Positions 18,352 through 28,704 of a stretch of DNA of 48,268 bases are shown here, piece by piece. The position numbers and the translations under genes are program-made. Source of the DNA: Lactiplantibacillus plajomi (GTDB taxonomy: Bacteria > Bacillota > Bacilli > Lactobacillales > Lactobacillaceae); contig NZ_BJDZ01000022.1 of NCBI RefSeq assembly GCF_005405405.1, forward strand, positions 1-48,268, written 5' to 3'. The notes beneath the pieces were generated by a model, which was not told the origin of the DNA, did no database searches, and worked only from the letters and a program-made list of their open reading frames with translations. Within the stretch, counting starts at the first letter, position 1, and every line of letters starts with the position of its first letter.

Positions 18352-21210
18352 TTGGCAAATGATAAGATTGTCATTCACGGCGCTCGCGCCCATAACTTAA
18401 AGAATATCGACGTCACGATTCCGCGTAATAAACTGGTCGTGATTACCGGGTTATCTGGTTCCGGCAAAAGTTCGCTGGCGTTTGATACGTTGTACGCCGA
18501 GGGACAGCGGCGCTACGTAGAAAGCTTGTCCGCCTATGCCCGGCAGTTCTTAGGCCAGATGCAAAAGCCAGACGTTGATTCGATCGACGGGTTGAGTCCG
18601 GCGATTTCAATCGACCAAAAAACGACTTCTAAAAACCCGCGTTCCACGGTCGGCACGGTCACCGAAATCAACGACTATTTACGGTTGCTATGGGCCCGGG
18701 TCGGCGAACCGATTTGTCCCAATGACGGGACACCGATTGCCAGCCAAACCGTTGAACAAATGGTTAACCGCGTCCAACAGCTGCCCGAACGTACCAAGTT
18801 ACAAATCTTGTCACCCATCGTTCGGCAAAAGAAAGGCGAACATAAAAAGGTTTTCGAAAAAATTAAACGTGAGGGGTTCGTGCGCGTGCGGGTCGATGGC
18901 GAGGTCCACGACATCAGTGAAACTTTTGAACTGAATAAGAACCAGCAACACACGATTGAAATCGTCATCGACCGAATCGTTGTCAAACCCGGCGACCGCT
19001 CCCGTTTGTTTGACTCGTTTGAAGCCGCGCTACGGTTGAGTGGTGGTTACGCCATTGCCGATTTGATCGGTGGCGAGCCGATTCTGTTTTCTGAACACTA
19101 CGCTTGCCCGGTCTGTGGCTTCACGGTTGGTGAACTAGAACCGCGGCTATTCTCATTCAACGCACCCCAGGGGGCCTGCCCGGATTGTGAAGGGCTCGGT
19201 ATGAAGCTAGAAGTTGACGAGGATTTGGTCGTTCCCGACCAGACTTTGACGTTAGCGGAAGGTGCTTTAGCCCCGTGGAACCCGATCAGTTCGCAGTACT
19301 ATCCGGAAATGTTGAAACAGGCGTGCGAACAGTTGAAGATTCCAATGGACGTTCCGTACAAGGACTTGTCCAAGGCCCAACGGCAGACGGTCCTTTACGG
19401 TTCGGACGGTAAGACCTTTCATTTTCATTATCAAAATGATTTTGGCGGGGTCCGTGACGTGGACGCCGTTTTTGAAGGGGTCATCAATAACGTTGACCGC
19501 CGTTACCACGAAACCAGTAGTGATTTCACCCGTGACGTCATGCGTAAGTACATGACTGAATTAACGTGTCAAACTTGTCACGGGTTCCGTTTAAACCGCA
19601 AAGCGCTGGCCGTTAAAGTTGGTGGCGAGCATATCGGGATGGTTTCGGACCTAGCAATCGGTAAGGAGATCGACTTCTTTAACCAGTTACAACTGTCCGA
19701 GCAGGATTTAGTCATTGCCAAACCGATTTTAAAGGAAATTCGCGACCGGCTCTCCTTCCTGCGTAACGTTGGCTTGGCCTACTTAACGCTCAGTCGTTCG
19801 GCCCGCACCCTTTCCGGCGGGGAAGCCCAACGGATTCGGTTGGCGACGCAAATCGGGTCGAACTTATCGGGGGTGCTCTACATCTTGGACGAACCGTCGA
19901 TTGGGTTGCACCAACGCGATAACGACCGTTTAATCAGTTCGTTGAAGAAGATGCGCGACTTGGGGAATACGCTGATCGTGGTCGAACACGATGAGGATAC
20001 CATGCGGGCGGCTGATTACATCATTGACATCGGCCCGGGTGCCGGTGAAAACGGTGGCGAGGTGATGGCTGCTGGAACACCGAAGCAGGTCGCCCGCTCA
20101 CGCAAATCGTTAACGGGTCAATACCTGGCGGGCAAACGGTTTATTCCGGTTCCGGATAAGCGCCGCGCCGGTAACGGTAAGAAAATTCGGATTACTGGTG
20201 CCGCCGAAAATAACTTGAAGGATATTGACGTTGATTTTCCACTTGGTAAATTTGACGTGGTGACCGGGGTTTCCGGTTCCGGCAAGTCGACGTTGGTCAA
20301 CGATGTCTTAAAGCGGGCACTGGCTCAGAAATTGAACCATAATTCTGAAAAGCCTGGTAAATTCAAGCGAATTAGTGGTGTTCAGAATATTGAACGGCTC
20401 GTAAATATTGATCAAAGCCCGATCGGTCGGACACCGCGCAGTAACCCGGCCACCTATACCGGGGTATTCGATAATATCCGTGACTTGTTCGCGCAAACAA
20501 ACGAAGCTAAGTTGCGTGGTTATCAAAAGGGCCGCTTTAGTTTTAATATCAAGGGTGGCCGCTGTGAGGCTTGCCACGGTGATGGAATTTTAAAGATTGA
20601 AATGAACTTCTTGCCGGACGTCTTCGTACCCTGCGAAGTTTGTCACGGGAAACAGTATAATTCCGAAACGTTGGAAGTTGAATATAAGGGTAAAAACATT
20701 GCCGACGTGTTGCAGATGACCGCTTCGGAGGCACTCAAGTTCTTCGAACCGATTCCGAAAATTCGGCGTAAGCTGCAAACGTTAGTTGACGTTGGCTTAG
20801 GCTACGTTAAGTTGGGACAGTCAGCGACGACCCTGTCCGGTGGGGAAGCCCAACGGATGAAGTTGGCATCCGAACTGCATAAACAACAGTCCGGTAAGAG
20901 CTTCTATATTTTGGACGAACCAACGACCGGGTTGCATAGTGAGGATATCCGGCGCTTGATTGGGGTCTTAAACCGCTTGGTCGATGCCGGTAACACGGTT
21001 CTGATCATTGAACATAACTTGGACGTCGTCAAATCGGCGGATTACCTGATCGACCTCGGACCAGAGGGCGGTGACGGTGGCGGCACGGTGGTGGCGACCG
21101 GGACACCCGAACAGGTTGCTGAAGTCGCTGAAAGTTATACTGGTCAATATTTAAAGCCAGTTTTAGTCCGTGACCGTGAGCTAGAAGCTGCGGCAAATGC
21201 GAAATCTTAA
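18352..21210 (+). CDS. uvrA: Excinuclease ABC subunit A
   Basis: UvrA scans DNA for lesions as a dimeric ABC ATPase and hands DNA to UvrB. The protein has 952 residues. There are two ABC modules: Walker [10 protein letters not shown] (33-41) and GVSGSGKST, each followed by an LSGGEAQR signature. Zinc modules are visible as CPVCG...CPDC in the first half and CEACHGDG...CEVCHG in the second. Start TTG 18352 has AGGAGG upstream. It forms an operon with uvrB. Confidence 0.97.
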   Translation: MANDKIVIHGARAHNLKNIDVTIPRNKLVVITGLSGSGKSSLAFDTLYAEGQRRYVESLSAYARQFLGQMQKPDVDSIDGLSPAISIDQKTTSKNPRSTVGTVTEINDYLRLLWARVGEPICPNDGTPIASQTVEQMVNRVQQLPERTKLQILSPIVRQKKGEHKKVFEKIKREGFVRVRVDGEVHDISETFELNKNQQHTIEIVIDRIVVKPGDRSRLFDSFEAALRLSGGYAIADLIGGEPILFSEHYACPVCGFTVGELEPRLFSFNAPQGACPDCEGLGMKLEVDEDLVVPDQTLTLAEGALAPWNPISSQYYPEMLKQACEQLKIPMDVPYKDLSKAQRQTVLYGSDGKTFHFHYQNDFGGVRDVDAVFEGVINNVDRRYHETSSDFTRDVMRKYMTELTCQTCHGFRLNRKALAVKVGGEHIGMVSDLAIGKEIDFFNQLQLSEQDLVIAKPILKEIRDRLSFLRNVGLAYLTLSRSARTLSGGEAQRIRLATQIGSNLSGVLYILDEPSIGLHQRDNDRLISSLKKMRDLGNTLIVVEHDEDTMRAADYIIDIGPGAGENGGEVMAAGTPKQVARSRKSLTGQYLAGKRFIPVPDKRRAGNGKKIRITGAAENNLKDIDVDFPLGKFDVVTGVSGSGKSTLVNDVLKRALAQKLNHNSEKPGKFKRISGVQNIERLVNIDQSPIGRTPRSNPATYTGVFDNIRDLFAQTNEAKLRGYQKGRFSFNIKGGRCEACHGDGILKIEMNFLPDVFVPCEVCHGKQYNSETLEVEYKGKNIADVLQMTASEALKFFEPIPKIRRKLQTLVDVGLGYVKLGQSATTLSGGEAQRMKLASELHKQQSGKSFYILDEPTTGLHSEDIRRLIGVLNRLVDAGNTVLIIEHNLDVVKSADYLIDLGPEGGDGGGTVVATGTPEQVAEVAESYTGQYLKPVLVRDRELEAAANAKS

Positions 21211-21218
21211 AATGAGTG

Positions 21219-21227
21219 TGCTACACT
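21219..21227 (+). promoter_or_regulatory. Extended -10 of luxS
   Basis: TG-C-TACACT (21219-21227) lies 37 bases before luxS and just after the uvrA stop. No strong -35 is seen, so luxS may also be read from uvrA. Confidence 0.5.
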
Positions 21228-21264
21228 AAACATGAAGTTATTTTTTATAGAGGAGTGTTTTTGA

Positions 21265-21741
21265 ATGGCGAAAGTAGAAAGCTTTACGTTAGATCATACG
21301 AAGGTTCTGGCCCCATACGTCCGTAAAATTACGGTGGAACACGGGCCTAAGGGTGATGCAATCACCAACTTCGATTTACGGTTAGTTCAACCGAATAAGG
21401 CGGCTATCGATACGGCCGGTTTACACACGATCGAACATATGCTAGCCGGGTTATTACGGGACCGCATGGATGGGGTCATTGATTGTTCCCCATTTGGTTG
21501 CCGGACCGGGTTCCATTTAATCACTTGGGGTGAACACGACACCGTTGAAGTCGCTAAGGCATTGAAGTCGTCACTCGAATTCATCGCCGGTCCCGCTAAG
21601 TGGGAAGACGTTCAGGGGACCACGATCGATAGTTGTGGGAACTACAAGGACCACTCCTTATTTTCAGCAAAAGAATGGGCAAAATTAATTTTGGCCGATG
21701 GGATCTCTTCCGACCCGTTTGTTCGCAAGGTCGTTGAATAA
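21265..21741 (+). CDS. luxS: S-ribosylhomocysteine lyase
   Basis: LuxS splits S-ribosylhomocysteine into homocysteine and DPD, the AI-2 precursor, in the activated methyl cycle. The protein has 158 residues. Metal ligands His54 and His58 (HTIEH) and Cys124 (SCGNYKDH) are present, as is catalytic Cys79 in FGCRTGFH. No pfs or other methyl-cycle gene lies alongside. It has its own terminator. Confidence 0.97.
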   Translation: MAKVESFTLDHTKVLAPYVRKITVEHGPKGDAITNFDLRLVQPNKAAIDTAGLHTIEHMLAGLLRDRMDGVIDCSPFGCRTGFHLITWGEHDTVEVAKALKSSLEFIAGPAKWEDVQGTTIDSCGNYKDHSLFSAKEWAKLILADGISSDPFVRKVVE

Positions 21742-21755
21742 TTAGCGTGTTAATT

Positions 21756-21792
21756 CGCACTCGCCAGTCTAAGACTGCGGGTGCGTTTTTTT
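21756..21792 (+). terminator. Terminator after luxS
   Basis: A stem with outer CGCA/TGCG and inner CAGTC/GACTG pairing (21756-21785), followed by seven T bases. Confidence 0.85.
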
Positions 21793-21810
21793 ACGCTAAA
21801 ATACATTTAA

Positions 21811-21911
21811 TAATGAATAATTGCATAAAAATCCAATTAAATAGTGAATATCGGGAAAATAACGAATATTATCAAAAAATAATTGCATAATATTAAAAGC
21901 GGTGGTACGAT
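21811..21911 (+). promoter_or_regulatory. ARG boxes and promoter of argGH
   Basis: TAATGAATAATTGCATAA (21811-21828) is a good match to the Gram-positive ARG box, two inward half-sites of TGAAT/TGCAT type. Further half-sites are GTGAATA (21844-21850), CGAATATT (21863-21870) and TTGCATAA (21883-21890). The last one contains the -35 TTGCAT (21883-21888), 17 bases before TACGAT (21906-21911). ArgR bound here would block polymerase when arginine is plentiful (inference). Confidence 0.75.
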
Positions 21912-21956
21912 ACTGTCATTGAGAAATACAGATAACTTGTGATGGAGGGTCTATCA

Positions 21957-23192
21957 ATGGTCGAACAAAATGAAAAAATTATTTTAGCTTATTCTGGTGG
22001 GTTAGATACGTCAGTTGCAATTAGTTGGTTAAAGGATAAGGGCTACGACGTCGTTGCTTGCGGGATTGATGTTGGCGAAGGTAAAGACATGGACGCGATC
22101 AAAGCCAAAGCGTTGAAATTAGGGGCGGTCGCTTCTTACATGATCGACGCCAAGCAGGAATTTGCCGAAGAATACGCGTTGATTGCGTTACAGGGTCACA
22201 CCTTGTATGAAGGGGAATACCCGTTAGTTTCCGCATTGTCGCGGCCACTGATTGCCAAGAAATTGGTCACGTTGGCTAAGAAGGAACACGCGGTTGCGAT
22301 TGCGCACGGTTGTACCGGTAAGGGTAACGACCAGGTCCGTTTCGAAGTCGCCATTCACGCGTTGGCACCGGACATTAAGATCGAAGCCCCGGTTCGGGAC
22401 TGGCACTGGTCACGGGAAGAAGAAATCGACTACGCTAAGGACCATAACATTCCGGTACCGATTAACTTGGACAGCCCTTACTCGATTGATGAGAACTTAT
22501 GGGGCCGGGCCAACGAATGTGGCATCCTCGAAGACCCGTGGGAAGGTGCGCCGGCCGACGCGTTTGACCGGACCAAGGCGTTAGCGGATACGCCGGACAC
22601 ACCGACGACGTTAGAAATCACCTTTGAAGCCGGGGTTCCGGTGGCATTAGATGGTGAAGCCATGAACCTAGCCGATTTGATTATTAAGTTGGATAAAATT
22701 GCTGGTGAACACGGAATTGGTCGGATCGACCACATTGAAAACCGGTTAGTTGGTATCAAGTCACGGGAAGTTTACGAAGCCCCGGCCGCAACCGTTTTGT
22801 TAAAAGCACATAAGGACCTTGAAGACCTGACTTTTGAACGGGAGTTAGCGCACTTCAAACCAATTATTGAACAAAAATTGGCTGACACGATTTATAACGG
22901 ACTCTGGTTCTCACCACTGATGGAAGCGATGGTGGCCTTCTTGAAGCAGACGCAGCAAGTCGTTAACGGCGTGGTTCGCGTCCAACTCTTTAAGGGCAAC
23001 GTCATCACTGAAGGCCGGAAGTCACCAAATTCCTTGTACGATAAGGACTTGGCAACCTACACTGCAGCAGATTCGTTTGATCAACAAGCAGCGGTCGGCT
23101 TCATCAAGTTATGGGGCTTACCGACCCAGGTTAACGCCCAAGTACAAGCAAAGGTTCAGGCTGAAACCAAGGCCGATAAGGAACACGCCTAA
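21957..23192 (+). CDS. argG: Argininosuccinate synthase
   Basis: ArgG joins citrulline and aspartate with ATP to make argininosuccinate. The protein has 411 residues. The PP-loop ATP motif AYSGGLDTS is at 10-18. The ATG at 21957 is chosen because GGAGGG (21944-21949) is 7 bases upstream; the in-frame ATG at 21939 lies before that site. The stop overlaps the argH start by one base (TAATG), showing coupling. The earlier arginine genes are not in the window, so whether the pathway is complete is unknown. Confidence 0.96.
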   Translation: MVEQNEKIILAYSGGLDTSVAISWLKDKGYDVVACGIDVGEGKDMDAIKAKALKLGAVASYMIDAKQEFAEEYALIALQGHTLYEGEYPLVSALSRPLIAKKLVTLAKKEHAVAIAHGCTGKGNDQVRFEVAIHALAPDIKIEAPVRDWHWSREEEIDYAKDHNIPVPINLDSPYSIDENLWGRANECGILEDPWEGAPADAFDRTKALADTPDTPTTLEITFEAGVPVALDGEAMNLADLIIKLDKIAGEHGIGRIDHIENRLVGIKSREVYEAPAATVLLKAHKDLEDLTFERELAHFKPIIEQKLADTIYNGLWFSPLMEAMVAFLKQTQQVVNGVVRVQLFKGNVITEGRKSPNSLYDKDLATYTAADSFDQQAAVGFIKLWGLPTQVNAQVQAKVQAETKADKEHA

Positions 23193-24586
23193 TGAGTACA
23201 AAAAAATTATGGGGTGGCCGGTTTACCGAAACCGGTGCCAAGTACGTGGATGATTTTGGGGCTTCAATCGGTTTCGACCAGTTACTGGCCGCTGAAGACA
23301 TTACCGGGTCACTCGCGCACGTTAAGATGTTAAAGAAGACCGGAATCTTACCGGCCGAAGACGTGGACAAAATCGTGGCCGGCTTGGAAAGCTTAGAAGC
23401 CAAGTTGCAACGCGGGGAGCTCCACTTCTCAACGGTCAACGAAGACATTCATATGAATATTGAATCGTTACTGACCGAAGAAATCGGACCGGTAGCGGGG
23501 AAATTGCACACCGCCCGTTCTAGAAACGACCAGGTGGCTACCGATTTTCATTTGTATTTAAAACACCAGTTGCCAAAAATCCTAGAGCGTTTACACGAGC
23601 TTGAAACGGTGCTGGTCGATAAGGCCGCTGAAAACGTTGAGACCGTTATGCCGGGCTACACCCACTTACAACATGCACAACCGATTTCGTACGCCCACTA
23701 CCTTTTGGCCTACTACCAGATGTTCAAACGGGACATGGAACGGTTTGAATTCAACGTGCAGCATACTGACATTTCACCGTTGGGGGCGGCGGCGCTTGCC
23801 GGGACCACTTTCCCGATTGACCGGGAATACAGTGCGGAACTACTCGGTTTTAGCCAGGTCTACCATAACAGTTTAGACGCCGTATCCGACCGCGACTTTG
23901 TACTGGAATTCTTGAGTAACGCCGCCATTTTGATGATGCACTTATCCCGGTTTTGTGAGGAAATCGTCAGCTGGAGTAGTTACGAATTTAAATACATTAG
24001 TTTAAGTGATCAGTTTTCAACGGGGAGCTCCATCATGCCGCAAAAGAAAAATCCGGACATGGCGGAATTGATCCGGGGTAAATCCGGGCGGGTCTATGGT
24101 AACCTGATGGGCTTATTAACCGTGATGAAGGCCATCCCACTCGCTTATAACAAGGATCTTCAGGAAGATAAGGAGGGGGCGTTCGATACGGTCACGACCG
24201 TTCTAACGAGTCTACACGTCTTTACGGGCATGTTAGCGACCCTAACCGTTAATGAAGACCGGATGGCGCACGCCACCACTAACGATTTCTCAAACGCGAC
24301 CGAATTAGCGGATTACTTAGCCAATAAGGGCATTCCGTTCCGGCAGGCCCACGCGATCGTCGGTAAACTGGTTTTGGACGGCTTGAAGCATAACCGGCCG
24401 TTGCAGGACATTCCGTTGAGTGAGTATCAAGAAATTTCACCATTGATTGAAGCGGATGTTTACCACGACCTTGATCCGAAGATAGCCGTTGAACGGCGCC
24501 ACTCACTGGGCGGCACCGGCTTTGACCAAATTAAAGCGGAGTTGCAACGGGCACGAAAGCAACTCGCCGCTTACCAACCAAAGTAG
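23192..24586 (+). CDS. argH: Argininosuccinate lyase
   Basis: ArgH cleaves argininosuccinate to arginine and fumarate. The protein has 464 residues. The fumarase/aspartase superfamily signature [12 protein letters not shown] is present, with the [13 protein letters not shown] and [10 protein letters not shown] segments that build the active site. Translation is coupled to argG by a 1-base overlap. Confidence 0.97.
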   Translation: MSTKKLWGGRFTETGAKYVDDFGASIGFDQLLAAEDITGSLAHVKMLKKTGILPAEDVDKIVAGLESLEAKLQRGELHFSTVNEDIHMNIESLLTEEIGPVAGKLHTARSRNDQVATDFHLYLKHQLPKILERLHELETVLVDKAAENVETVMPGYTHLQHAQPISYAHYLLAYYQMFKRDMERFEFNVQHTDISPLGAAALAGTTFPIDREYSAELLGFSQVYHNSLDAVSDRDFVLEFLSNAAILMMHLSRFCEEIVSWSSYEFKYISLSDQFSTGSSIMPQKKNPDMAELIRGKSGRVYGNLMGLLTVMKAIPLAYNKDLQEDKEGAFDTVTTVLTSLHVFTGMLATLTVNEDRMAHATTNDFSNATELADYLANKGIPFRQAHAIVGKLVLDGLKHNRPLQDIPLSEYQEISPLIEADVYHDLDPKIAVERRHSLGGTGFDQIKAELQRARKQLAAYQPK

Positions 24587-24618
24587 CAAAAATCAATTTG
24601 ACCATTGATGGGGGGAGA

Positions 24619-24729
24619 GTGTGACAAAAGTCGGTTAGCTGGTGAGCATAACTGCGTAAGGCAAATAATCCCGGGCTTGGATTATTGGACTTACGGGGTT
24701 AAGCGGAGCCAGCTGACTTTTGGCGCACG
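24619..24729. repeat. Long nested inverted repeat, about 110 bases
   Basis: Successive arms pair across the element: CAAAAGTC with GACTTTTG, AGCTGG with CCAGCT, GCGTAAG with CTTACG, and AATAATCC (24665-24671 region) with GGATTATT. Together they make one long interrupted stem. No ORF is inside. It looks like a dispersed intergenic repeat or a structured RNA, not a simple terminator. Confidence 0.6.
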
Positions 24730-24747
24730 TTTCGAGAAACACACAAG

Positions 24748-24776
24748 AGGCTGTGACTGATGTCACAGCCTTATTT
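24748..24776 (+). terminator. Terminator with GAGGCTGTGAC arm
   Basis: AGGCTGTGAC (24748-24757) pairs with GTCACAGCCT (24762-24771) around TGAT, then TATTT. It ends the argGH region. Confidence 0.8.
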
Positions 24777-24835
24777 AGTGGATTCATTAAACTGGGGTTA
24801 AAGGTGCGGTAACAATTGGAAACTGGGGCGGCAAC

Positions 24836-24844
24836 TGGTATGAT
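24836..24844 (+). promoter_or_regulatory. Extended -10 of the DUF308 gene
   Basis: TG-G-TATGAT (24836-24844) puts the transcript start near 24851. This excludes the in-frame ATG at 24816 and supports ATG 24876. Confidence 0.6.
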
Positions 24845-24875
24845 GAAACTAAATAATCTATTGGAGATGTTGCAT

Positions 24876-25412
24876 ATGTTTGACGATCATCGCTGGGGAT
24901 TCGACTGGACGGAATTTATTACCGGGATCGTATTCTTAGTTGCGGCTTACTTTGTTATGAAACAACCGAAGGCCGCCTTATTGAGCCTAGTCTTTCTGTT
25001 CGCCATCGCGGCAATTATTAGTGGGATCACGACGATTGCCGGGTATACGAAACTGCGGCGAGAGACCGGTTTGCGAGCTAACTTCGCGTTAGTTTTTGCC
25101 ATCATTGATATCTTAGTTGGGTTGATGTTCTTATTCCATTCACCAACCGGGATCATCGTATTAGGCTACGTGTTCGCCTTCTGGTTCCTAATCGATTCGA
25201 TCGAGCGGCTGCTGGTCGTGTCGCACTTACGGGTCTTCGGGACCGGCTATTACGTCATTTCGTTGATCTTTGACATCATTAGTTTGGTGTTAGGGTTGAT
25301 GATGCTGTTCAGTCCGGTTGTGGCGGCGCTGACGTTTAACGTTTTGGTCAGCTTCTACTTTGCCATTTTCGGGGTCAACGCGATTCTGATTGCCTTTGCA
25401 CGGCGAAACTAA
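24876..25412 (+). CDS. DUF308/HdeD-family membrane protein
   Basis: A 178-residue integral membrane protein with about six hydrophobic spans arranged as repeated pairs, the DUF308 (HdeD-like) pattern. In enterobacteria HdeD is linked to acid resistance; the role here is unknown. The ATG at 24876 is chosen because GGAG (24863-24866) is 9 bases upstream and an extended -10 lies inside the longer reading frame. It stands alone between argGH and rapZ. Confidence 0.8.
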   Translation: MFDDHRWGFDWTEFITGIVFLVAAYFVMKQPKAALLSLVFLFAIAAIISGITTIAGYTKLRRETGLRANFALVFAIIDILVGLMFLFHSPTGIIVLGYVFAFWFLIDSIERLLVVSHLRVFGTGYYVISLIFDIISLVLGLMMLFSPVVAALTFNVLVSFYFAIFGVNAILIAFARRN

Positions 25413-25511
25413 GTTAAGTGAATTAGTTAGGGGGCGGCCACCGCTACGGCGGACTGGGCGCCCTTTGTCATCGGCTGCCGGCGGTCAAAAGTAGTAATGA
25501 CACGCCCGGTA

Positions 25512-25520
25512 TGCTATACT
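25512..25520 (+). promoter_or_regulatory. Extended -10 upstream of rapZ
   Basis: TG-C-TATACT (TATACT at 25515-25520) lies 31 bases before the rapZ ATG. The -35 is weak. Confidence 0.6.
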
Positions 25521-25551
25521 ACCAACAATGTGGACTGAGAGGAGTAAAAGC

Positions 25552-26436
25552 ATGGCAGATTCATTACAATTAGTGATTGTTTCGGGAATGAGCGGCGCCG
25601 GTAAGACGGTTGCCGTCCAAAGTTTTGAAGATCTCGGTTACTTTTGCATCGATAACATGCCGCCAACGCTGCTACCGAAATTTTCGGAGCTGGTGGAGGA
25701 AACCGGCAAAATTAAAAAGGTGGCGTTGGTGATCGACTTGCGGTCACGCGCCTTTTATGACGAAATTATGGACATGTTGGCGAACCTGGATAACACGGAT
25801 TTCGTTTCAACCAAAATTTTGTTTTTAGATGCGTCCAATGAAGAGCTGGTCTCCCGGTATAAGGAAACCCGCCGGTCGCACCCGTTAGCGATGGAAGGCC
25901 GGATTATGGACGGGGTCTTAAAAGAACGGGAACTATTAGCGCCGCTCAAAGACCGCGCCTCCTACGTGATCGATACAACGGCGCTGACGCCGCGAGAATT
26001 GCGCGAATCGTTATTTGATAAATTCGAAACCAGTGCGGACGAAACGTTCCACGTTGAAATGTTATCGTTCGGCTTTAAGTACGGCTTGCCAATCGATGCC
26101 GATATCGTGATGGATGTTCGGTTCTTACCCAATCCGTATTACGTGCCAGAACTTAAGAAACATACCGGGCTGGAAAAGCCGGTGGCGGACTATGTGATGA
26201 ACCAGCCGGCGACCGAAAAGTTTTACCAACAATTTCTCGGCATGCTGGAAAGTATCATGCCGGGTTACGAAGCGGAAGGCAAAACGAGTTTGACGATTGC
26301 CATCGGGTGTACCGGTGGTCAGCACCGCTCTGTTGCGCTGACTGAACGGATTGGTGCGGCCCTGGCGAAGAACTATAACGTTCATATTAGCCATCGCGAT
26401 ATCGACAAACGAAAGGAAACGGTCAATCGCTCATGA
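25552..26436 (+). CDS. rapZ: RNase adapter RapZ / YvcJ-type nucleotide-binding protein
   Basis: A P-loop protein of 294 residues. Walker A GMSGAGKT is at 12-19 and the conserved C-terminal [10 protein letters not shown] motif is present. In E. coli RapZ steers RNase E to the GlmZ sRNA. In Firmicutes YvcJ hydrolyses nucleotides and its target is less clear. The ATG at 25552 has AGAGGAG 7 bases upstream; an in-frame ATG at 25528 lies before that site. The stop overlaps the yvcK start (ATGA). It is the first gene of the conserved rapZ-yvcK-whiA operon. Confidence 0.93.
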   Translation: MADSLQLVIVSGMSGAGKTVAVQSFEDLGYFCIDNMPPTLLPKFSELVEETGKIKKVALVIDLRSRAFYDEIMDMLANLDNTDFVSTKILFLDASNEELVSRYKETRRSHPLAMEGRIMDGVLKERELLAPLKDRASYVIDTTALTPRELRESLFDKFETSADETFHVEMLSFGFKYGLPIDADIVMDVRFLPNPYYVPELKKHTGLEKPVADYVMNQPATEKFYQQFLGMLESIMPGYEAEGKTSLTIAIGCTGGQHRSVALTERIGAALAKNYNVHISHRDIDKRKETVNRS

Positions 26437-27434
26437 GAAAATATACGTTTAAAACCCAGCGCCCGAAAATCGTTGTGATTGGCGGGGGGACCGGTTTGCC
26501 GGTCGTCCTGAACGGTTTGCGTAAGCAAGACGTTGATATCACGGCGGTCGTTACGGTGGCTGATGACGGGGGTTCGTCCGGCATTATTCGTAATTACGTT
26601 AACGTCGTGCCGCCTGGCGATATTCGTAACGTCATGGTGGCATTGTCGAATTGGCCCCACCTGTACAAGGATATCTTCCAGTACCGGTTTCAGGGTAGCG
26701 ACCAGTTCTTTGCCGGTCACGCCATCGGTAATTTAGTGATTGCCGCGTTGACCGAAATGAAATCTGGGGTGTTCGACGCCGTACAGGAACTATCAAGCAT
26801 GATGCAGGTCGACGGCCACGTTTATCCGGCCGCCAACGAGCCGCTAACGTTACACGGCCGCTTTAAGGACGGGACCGAATTAGTCGGTGAGGCCGAAATC
26901 ACCGCCGCCCACAAGTCACTCGACCGCGTTTGGGTGACGGACAAGGCGGGCGCCGAACCAGTCGCGGTCAAACCGGTTATCGACGCCATCATGGCTGCCG
27001 ACCAAATCGTGTTGGGCCCGGGGAGTTTATTTACCAGCATTTTACCGAACCTGACGATCAATAACATCGGCCGGGCGGTTTGTGAATCGGACGCCGAAGT
27101 CGTTTATATTTGTAACATCATGACCCAAAAGGGTGAAACCGATCATTTCTCAGATGCCGACCACGTGCGGGTCCTTAACCGCCACCTCGGTGAAAACTTT
27201 ATCAATACCGTCCTCGTCAACACGGAAAAAGTGCCCGAGGATTACATGGATTTCCATAAATTTAACGAAGTTTCGCGCCAAGTTAGTCACGATTTTCGGG
27301 GCTTACGCGAGCAGAACTGCAAGGTCATCTCGTCGAATTTCTTAAAATTGCGCGATAACGGGGCCTTCCACGACGGTGATCAAGTCGTTGCGGAACTGAT
27401 GAATTTAGTTGGTCATGCCAATATTTTAAGATAG
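26433..27434 (+). CDS. yvcK: YvcK/GlmR-type CofD-like protein
   Basis: A 333-residue CofD-fold protein. The nucleotide-sugar binding motif [16 protein letters not shown] is near the N terminus, with DDGGSSG and [10 protein letters not shown] following. In Bacillus, YvcK/GlmR binds UDP-GlcNAc and helps direct carbon into cell-wall precursors during gluconeogenic growth. Start overlaps rapZ by 4 bases; whiA begins 11 bases after the stop. Confidence 0.93.
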   Translation: MRKYTFKTQRPKIVVIGGGTGLPVVLNGLRKQDVDITAVVTVADDGGSSGIIRNYVNVVPPGDIRNVMVALSNWPHLYKDIFQYRFQGSDQFFAGHAIGNLVIAALTEMKSGVFDAVQELSSMMQVDGHVYPAANEPLTLHGRFKDGTELVGEAEITAAHKSLDRVWVTDKAGAEPVAVKPVIDAIMAADQIVLGPGSLFTSILPNLTINNIGRAVCESDAEVVYICNIMTQKGETDHFSDADHVRVLNRHLGENFINTVLVNTEKVPEDYMDFHKFNEVSRQVSHDFRGLREQNCKVISSNFLKLRDNGAFHDGDQVVAELMNLVGHANILR

Positions 27435-27445
27435 GAGGCCTACGA

Positions 27446-28378
27446 ATGTCATACGCCAGTGAAGTTAAGAAAGAATTAACCAACCTTGCTGTCCATCGCG
27501 AAAATGCCAAGGCCGAACTGATGGCTCTAATTCGGATGAATGGAACGATTAGCTTGGCTAATCACCATTTTATTTTGAATATTCAAACTGAAAACCCGGC
27601 AATTGCGCGGCGTATTTACCGGTTATTAAAGCAATTTTATGACGTTGCCAGTGAACTGATCGTTCGCCGAAAAATGAAGTTGAACAAGAATAACCTGTAC
27701 ATCGTGAGACTAAAGACCGGGACGGACATGGTCCTTGCGGATTTAGGAATTTTAAAGGATTATCAAATTGTGGAAGTGGCGCCGACCGAAGTGTTAACGG
27801 ATGACGGCGCGGTGCGGTCCTATTTACGGGGCGCATTCTTAGCCGGCGGATCCGTTAATAACCCAGAAACGTCGCGCTACCACTTGGAAATTTATTCGCT
27901 GTATGAAGAACATAACCGGATGATTTCTGAAATGATGAACAAGTACGGCTTAAATTCGCGAACGACCAACCGGCGCGGCGGATTCATTACTTACATCAAG
28001 GAAGCTGAAAAAATTGCCGACTTTTTGTCGCTGATCGGGGCGACTACCGCGATGCTCAAGTTTGAAGACGTGCGGATCATGCGTGATATGCGCAATTCGG
28101 TTAACCGGCTCGTGAACTGTGAGAACGCCAATATGGATAAGGTGGCCAACGCCTCTAGTCGGCAAATTGAAAACATTTTGTTGATCGATCAGACGGTTGG
28201 TTTGAAACAGTTACCGCAAAAGTTACAAGAAGTGGCGGTCACCCGCTTGGCCCACCGCGAAGTTAGCTTGAAAGAGTTGGGAACGTTGGTGCCGGGGGGG
28301 CCAATCTCCAAGTCGGGAATCAATCACCGGCTCAGAAAAATCAACCAATTTGCTGAACGGCTTCAAAAGGAAGCTTAG
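27446..28378 (+). CDS. whiA: DNA-binding protein WhiA
   Basis: WhiA has an N-terminal domain related to LAGLIDADG homing endonucleases ([15 protein letters not shown]) and a C-terminal helix-turn-helix ([20 protein letters not shown]). It governs sporulation in Streptomyces and affects division and chromosome segregation in Bacillus. The protein has 310 residues, full length, with a TAGGAGG site upstream. It is the last gene of the rapZ-yvcK-whiA operon. Confidence 0.95.
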   Translation: MSYASEVKKELTNLAVHRENAKAELMALIRMNGTISLANHHFILNIQTENPAIARRIYRLLKQFYDVASELIVRRKMKLNKNNLYIVRLKTGTDMVLADLGILKDYQIVEVAPTEVLTDDGAVRSYLRGAFLAGGSVNNPETSRYHLEIYSLYEEHNRMISEMMNKYGLNSRTTNRRGGFITYIKEAEKIADFLSLIGATTAMLKFEDVRIMRDMRNSVNRLVNCENANMDKVANASSRQIENILLIDQTVGLKQLPQKLQEVAVTRLAHREVSLKELGTLVPGGPISKSGINHRLRKINQFAERLQKEA

Positions 28379-28385
28379 TTTTGGG

Positions 28386-28421
28386 CGGCTCGGGTACCGG
28401 TATGGTCCCGGGTCGTTTTTT
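28386..28421 (+). terminator. Terminator after whiA
   Basis: A GC-rich stem (about 12 bp with wobbles and one bulge) between 28386-28398 and 28404-28415, followed by six T bases. Confidence 0.8.
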
Positions 28422-28463
28422 AAATCGAATGAGAACTTAATTAAAATCACGTGATGAAAACAC

Positions 28464-28493
28464 TTGACAAAAGTAAGTAGAACTGATTATACT
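28464..28493 (+). promoter_or_regulatory. Near-consensus sigma-A promoter of the oppA leader
   Basis: TTGACA (28464-28469) and TATACT (28488-28493) are separated by 18 bases. This is one of the best sigma-A matches in the window. The transcript would start near 28500 and carry the small ORF and terminator described next. Confidence 0.88.
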
Positions 28494-28515
28494 TGGTTCA
28501 ACTTATGAGATCGGA

Positions 28516-28614
28516 GAGACGTAGTCATGCAAATTTCAGCTAGCCAAATGATGATGTGCTGCCCATGTTGTGAACCTGACAACATGGTTATTTGCGTTGA
28601 ATTACAAGCGTCTC
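28516..28614 (+). ncRNA. Candidate three-way-junction leader RNA
   Basis: Three helices are compatible with each other: P1 GAGACG-T (28516-28522) with 28608-28614; P2 ATGCAAAT (28527-28534) with ATTTGCGT (28590-28597, one G-U); and P3 CCATGTTGT (28563-28571) with ACAACATGG (28579-28587). A 4-bp CAGC/GCTG helix (28537-28540, 28558-28561) completes a junction. P1 covers part of the small ORF's ribosome site and P2 covers its start codon. CAAGCG (28605-28610) in the P1 region could instead pair with TGCTTG in the terminator arm. This is folding by eye only; no known riboswitch class is recognised. Confidence 0.5.
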
Positions 28615-28631
28615 CAGTGCATCAAAATTAA
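28527..28631 (+). CDS. Cys/Met-rich leader peptide upstream of oppA
   Basis: An ORF of 34 codons with GGAGAG (28513-28518) 8 bases upstream. Residues 8-15 read MMMCCPCC, with further Met20 and Cys23, so seven of eight consecutive residues contain sulfur. There is no signal peptide. The position between a strong promoter and an intrinsic terminator before a peptide-binding lipoprotein fits a ribosome-mediated attenuator that senses charged Cys- or Met-tRNA. Alternatives are a metal-binding micro-protein, or a chance frame within a structured RNA. Confidence 0.6.
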   Translation: MQISASQMMMCCPCCEPDNMVICVELQASPVHQN

Positions 28632-28660
28632 CGGCATTGAGCTCAAATCGTTATTTTTGA

Positions 28661-28704
28661 AACGCCTGCTTGGAATCTGACGAGATTCTAAGCAGGCGTT
28701 TTTT
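28661..28704 (+). terminator. Strong terminator between leader ORF and oppA
   Basis: An 18-bp stem with one G-U pair (28661-28678 with 28683-28700), loop GACG, and six T bases (28699-28704). It lies 48 bases before oppA, and no convincing promoter follows it, so oppA expression probably needs readthrough. Confidence 0.93.

Noticed and set aside
24816-24875. Longer N terminus for the DUF308 protein
   Set aside because: It would contain the extended -10 promoter and has no ribosome site; the ATG at 24876 has one.
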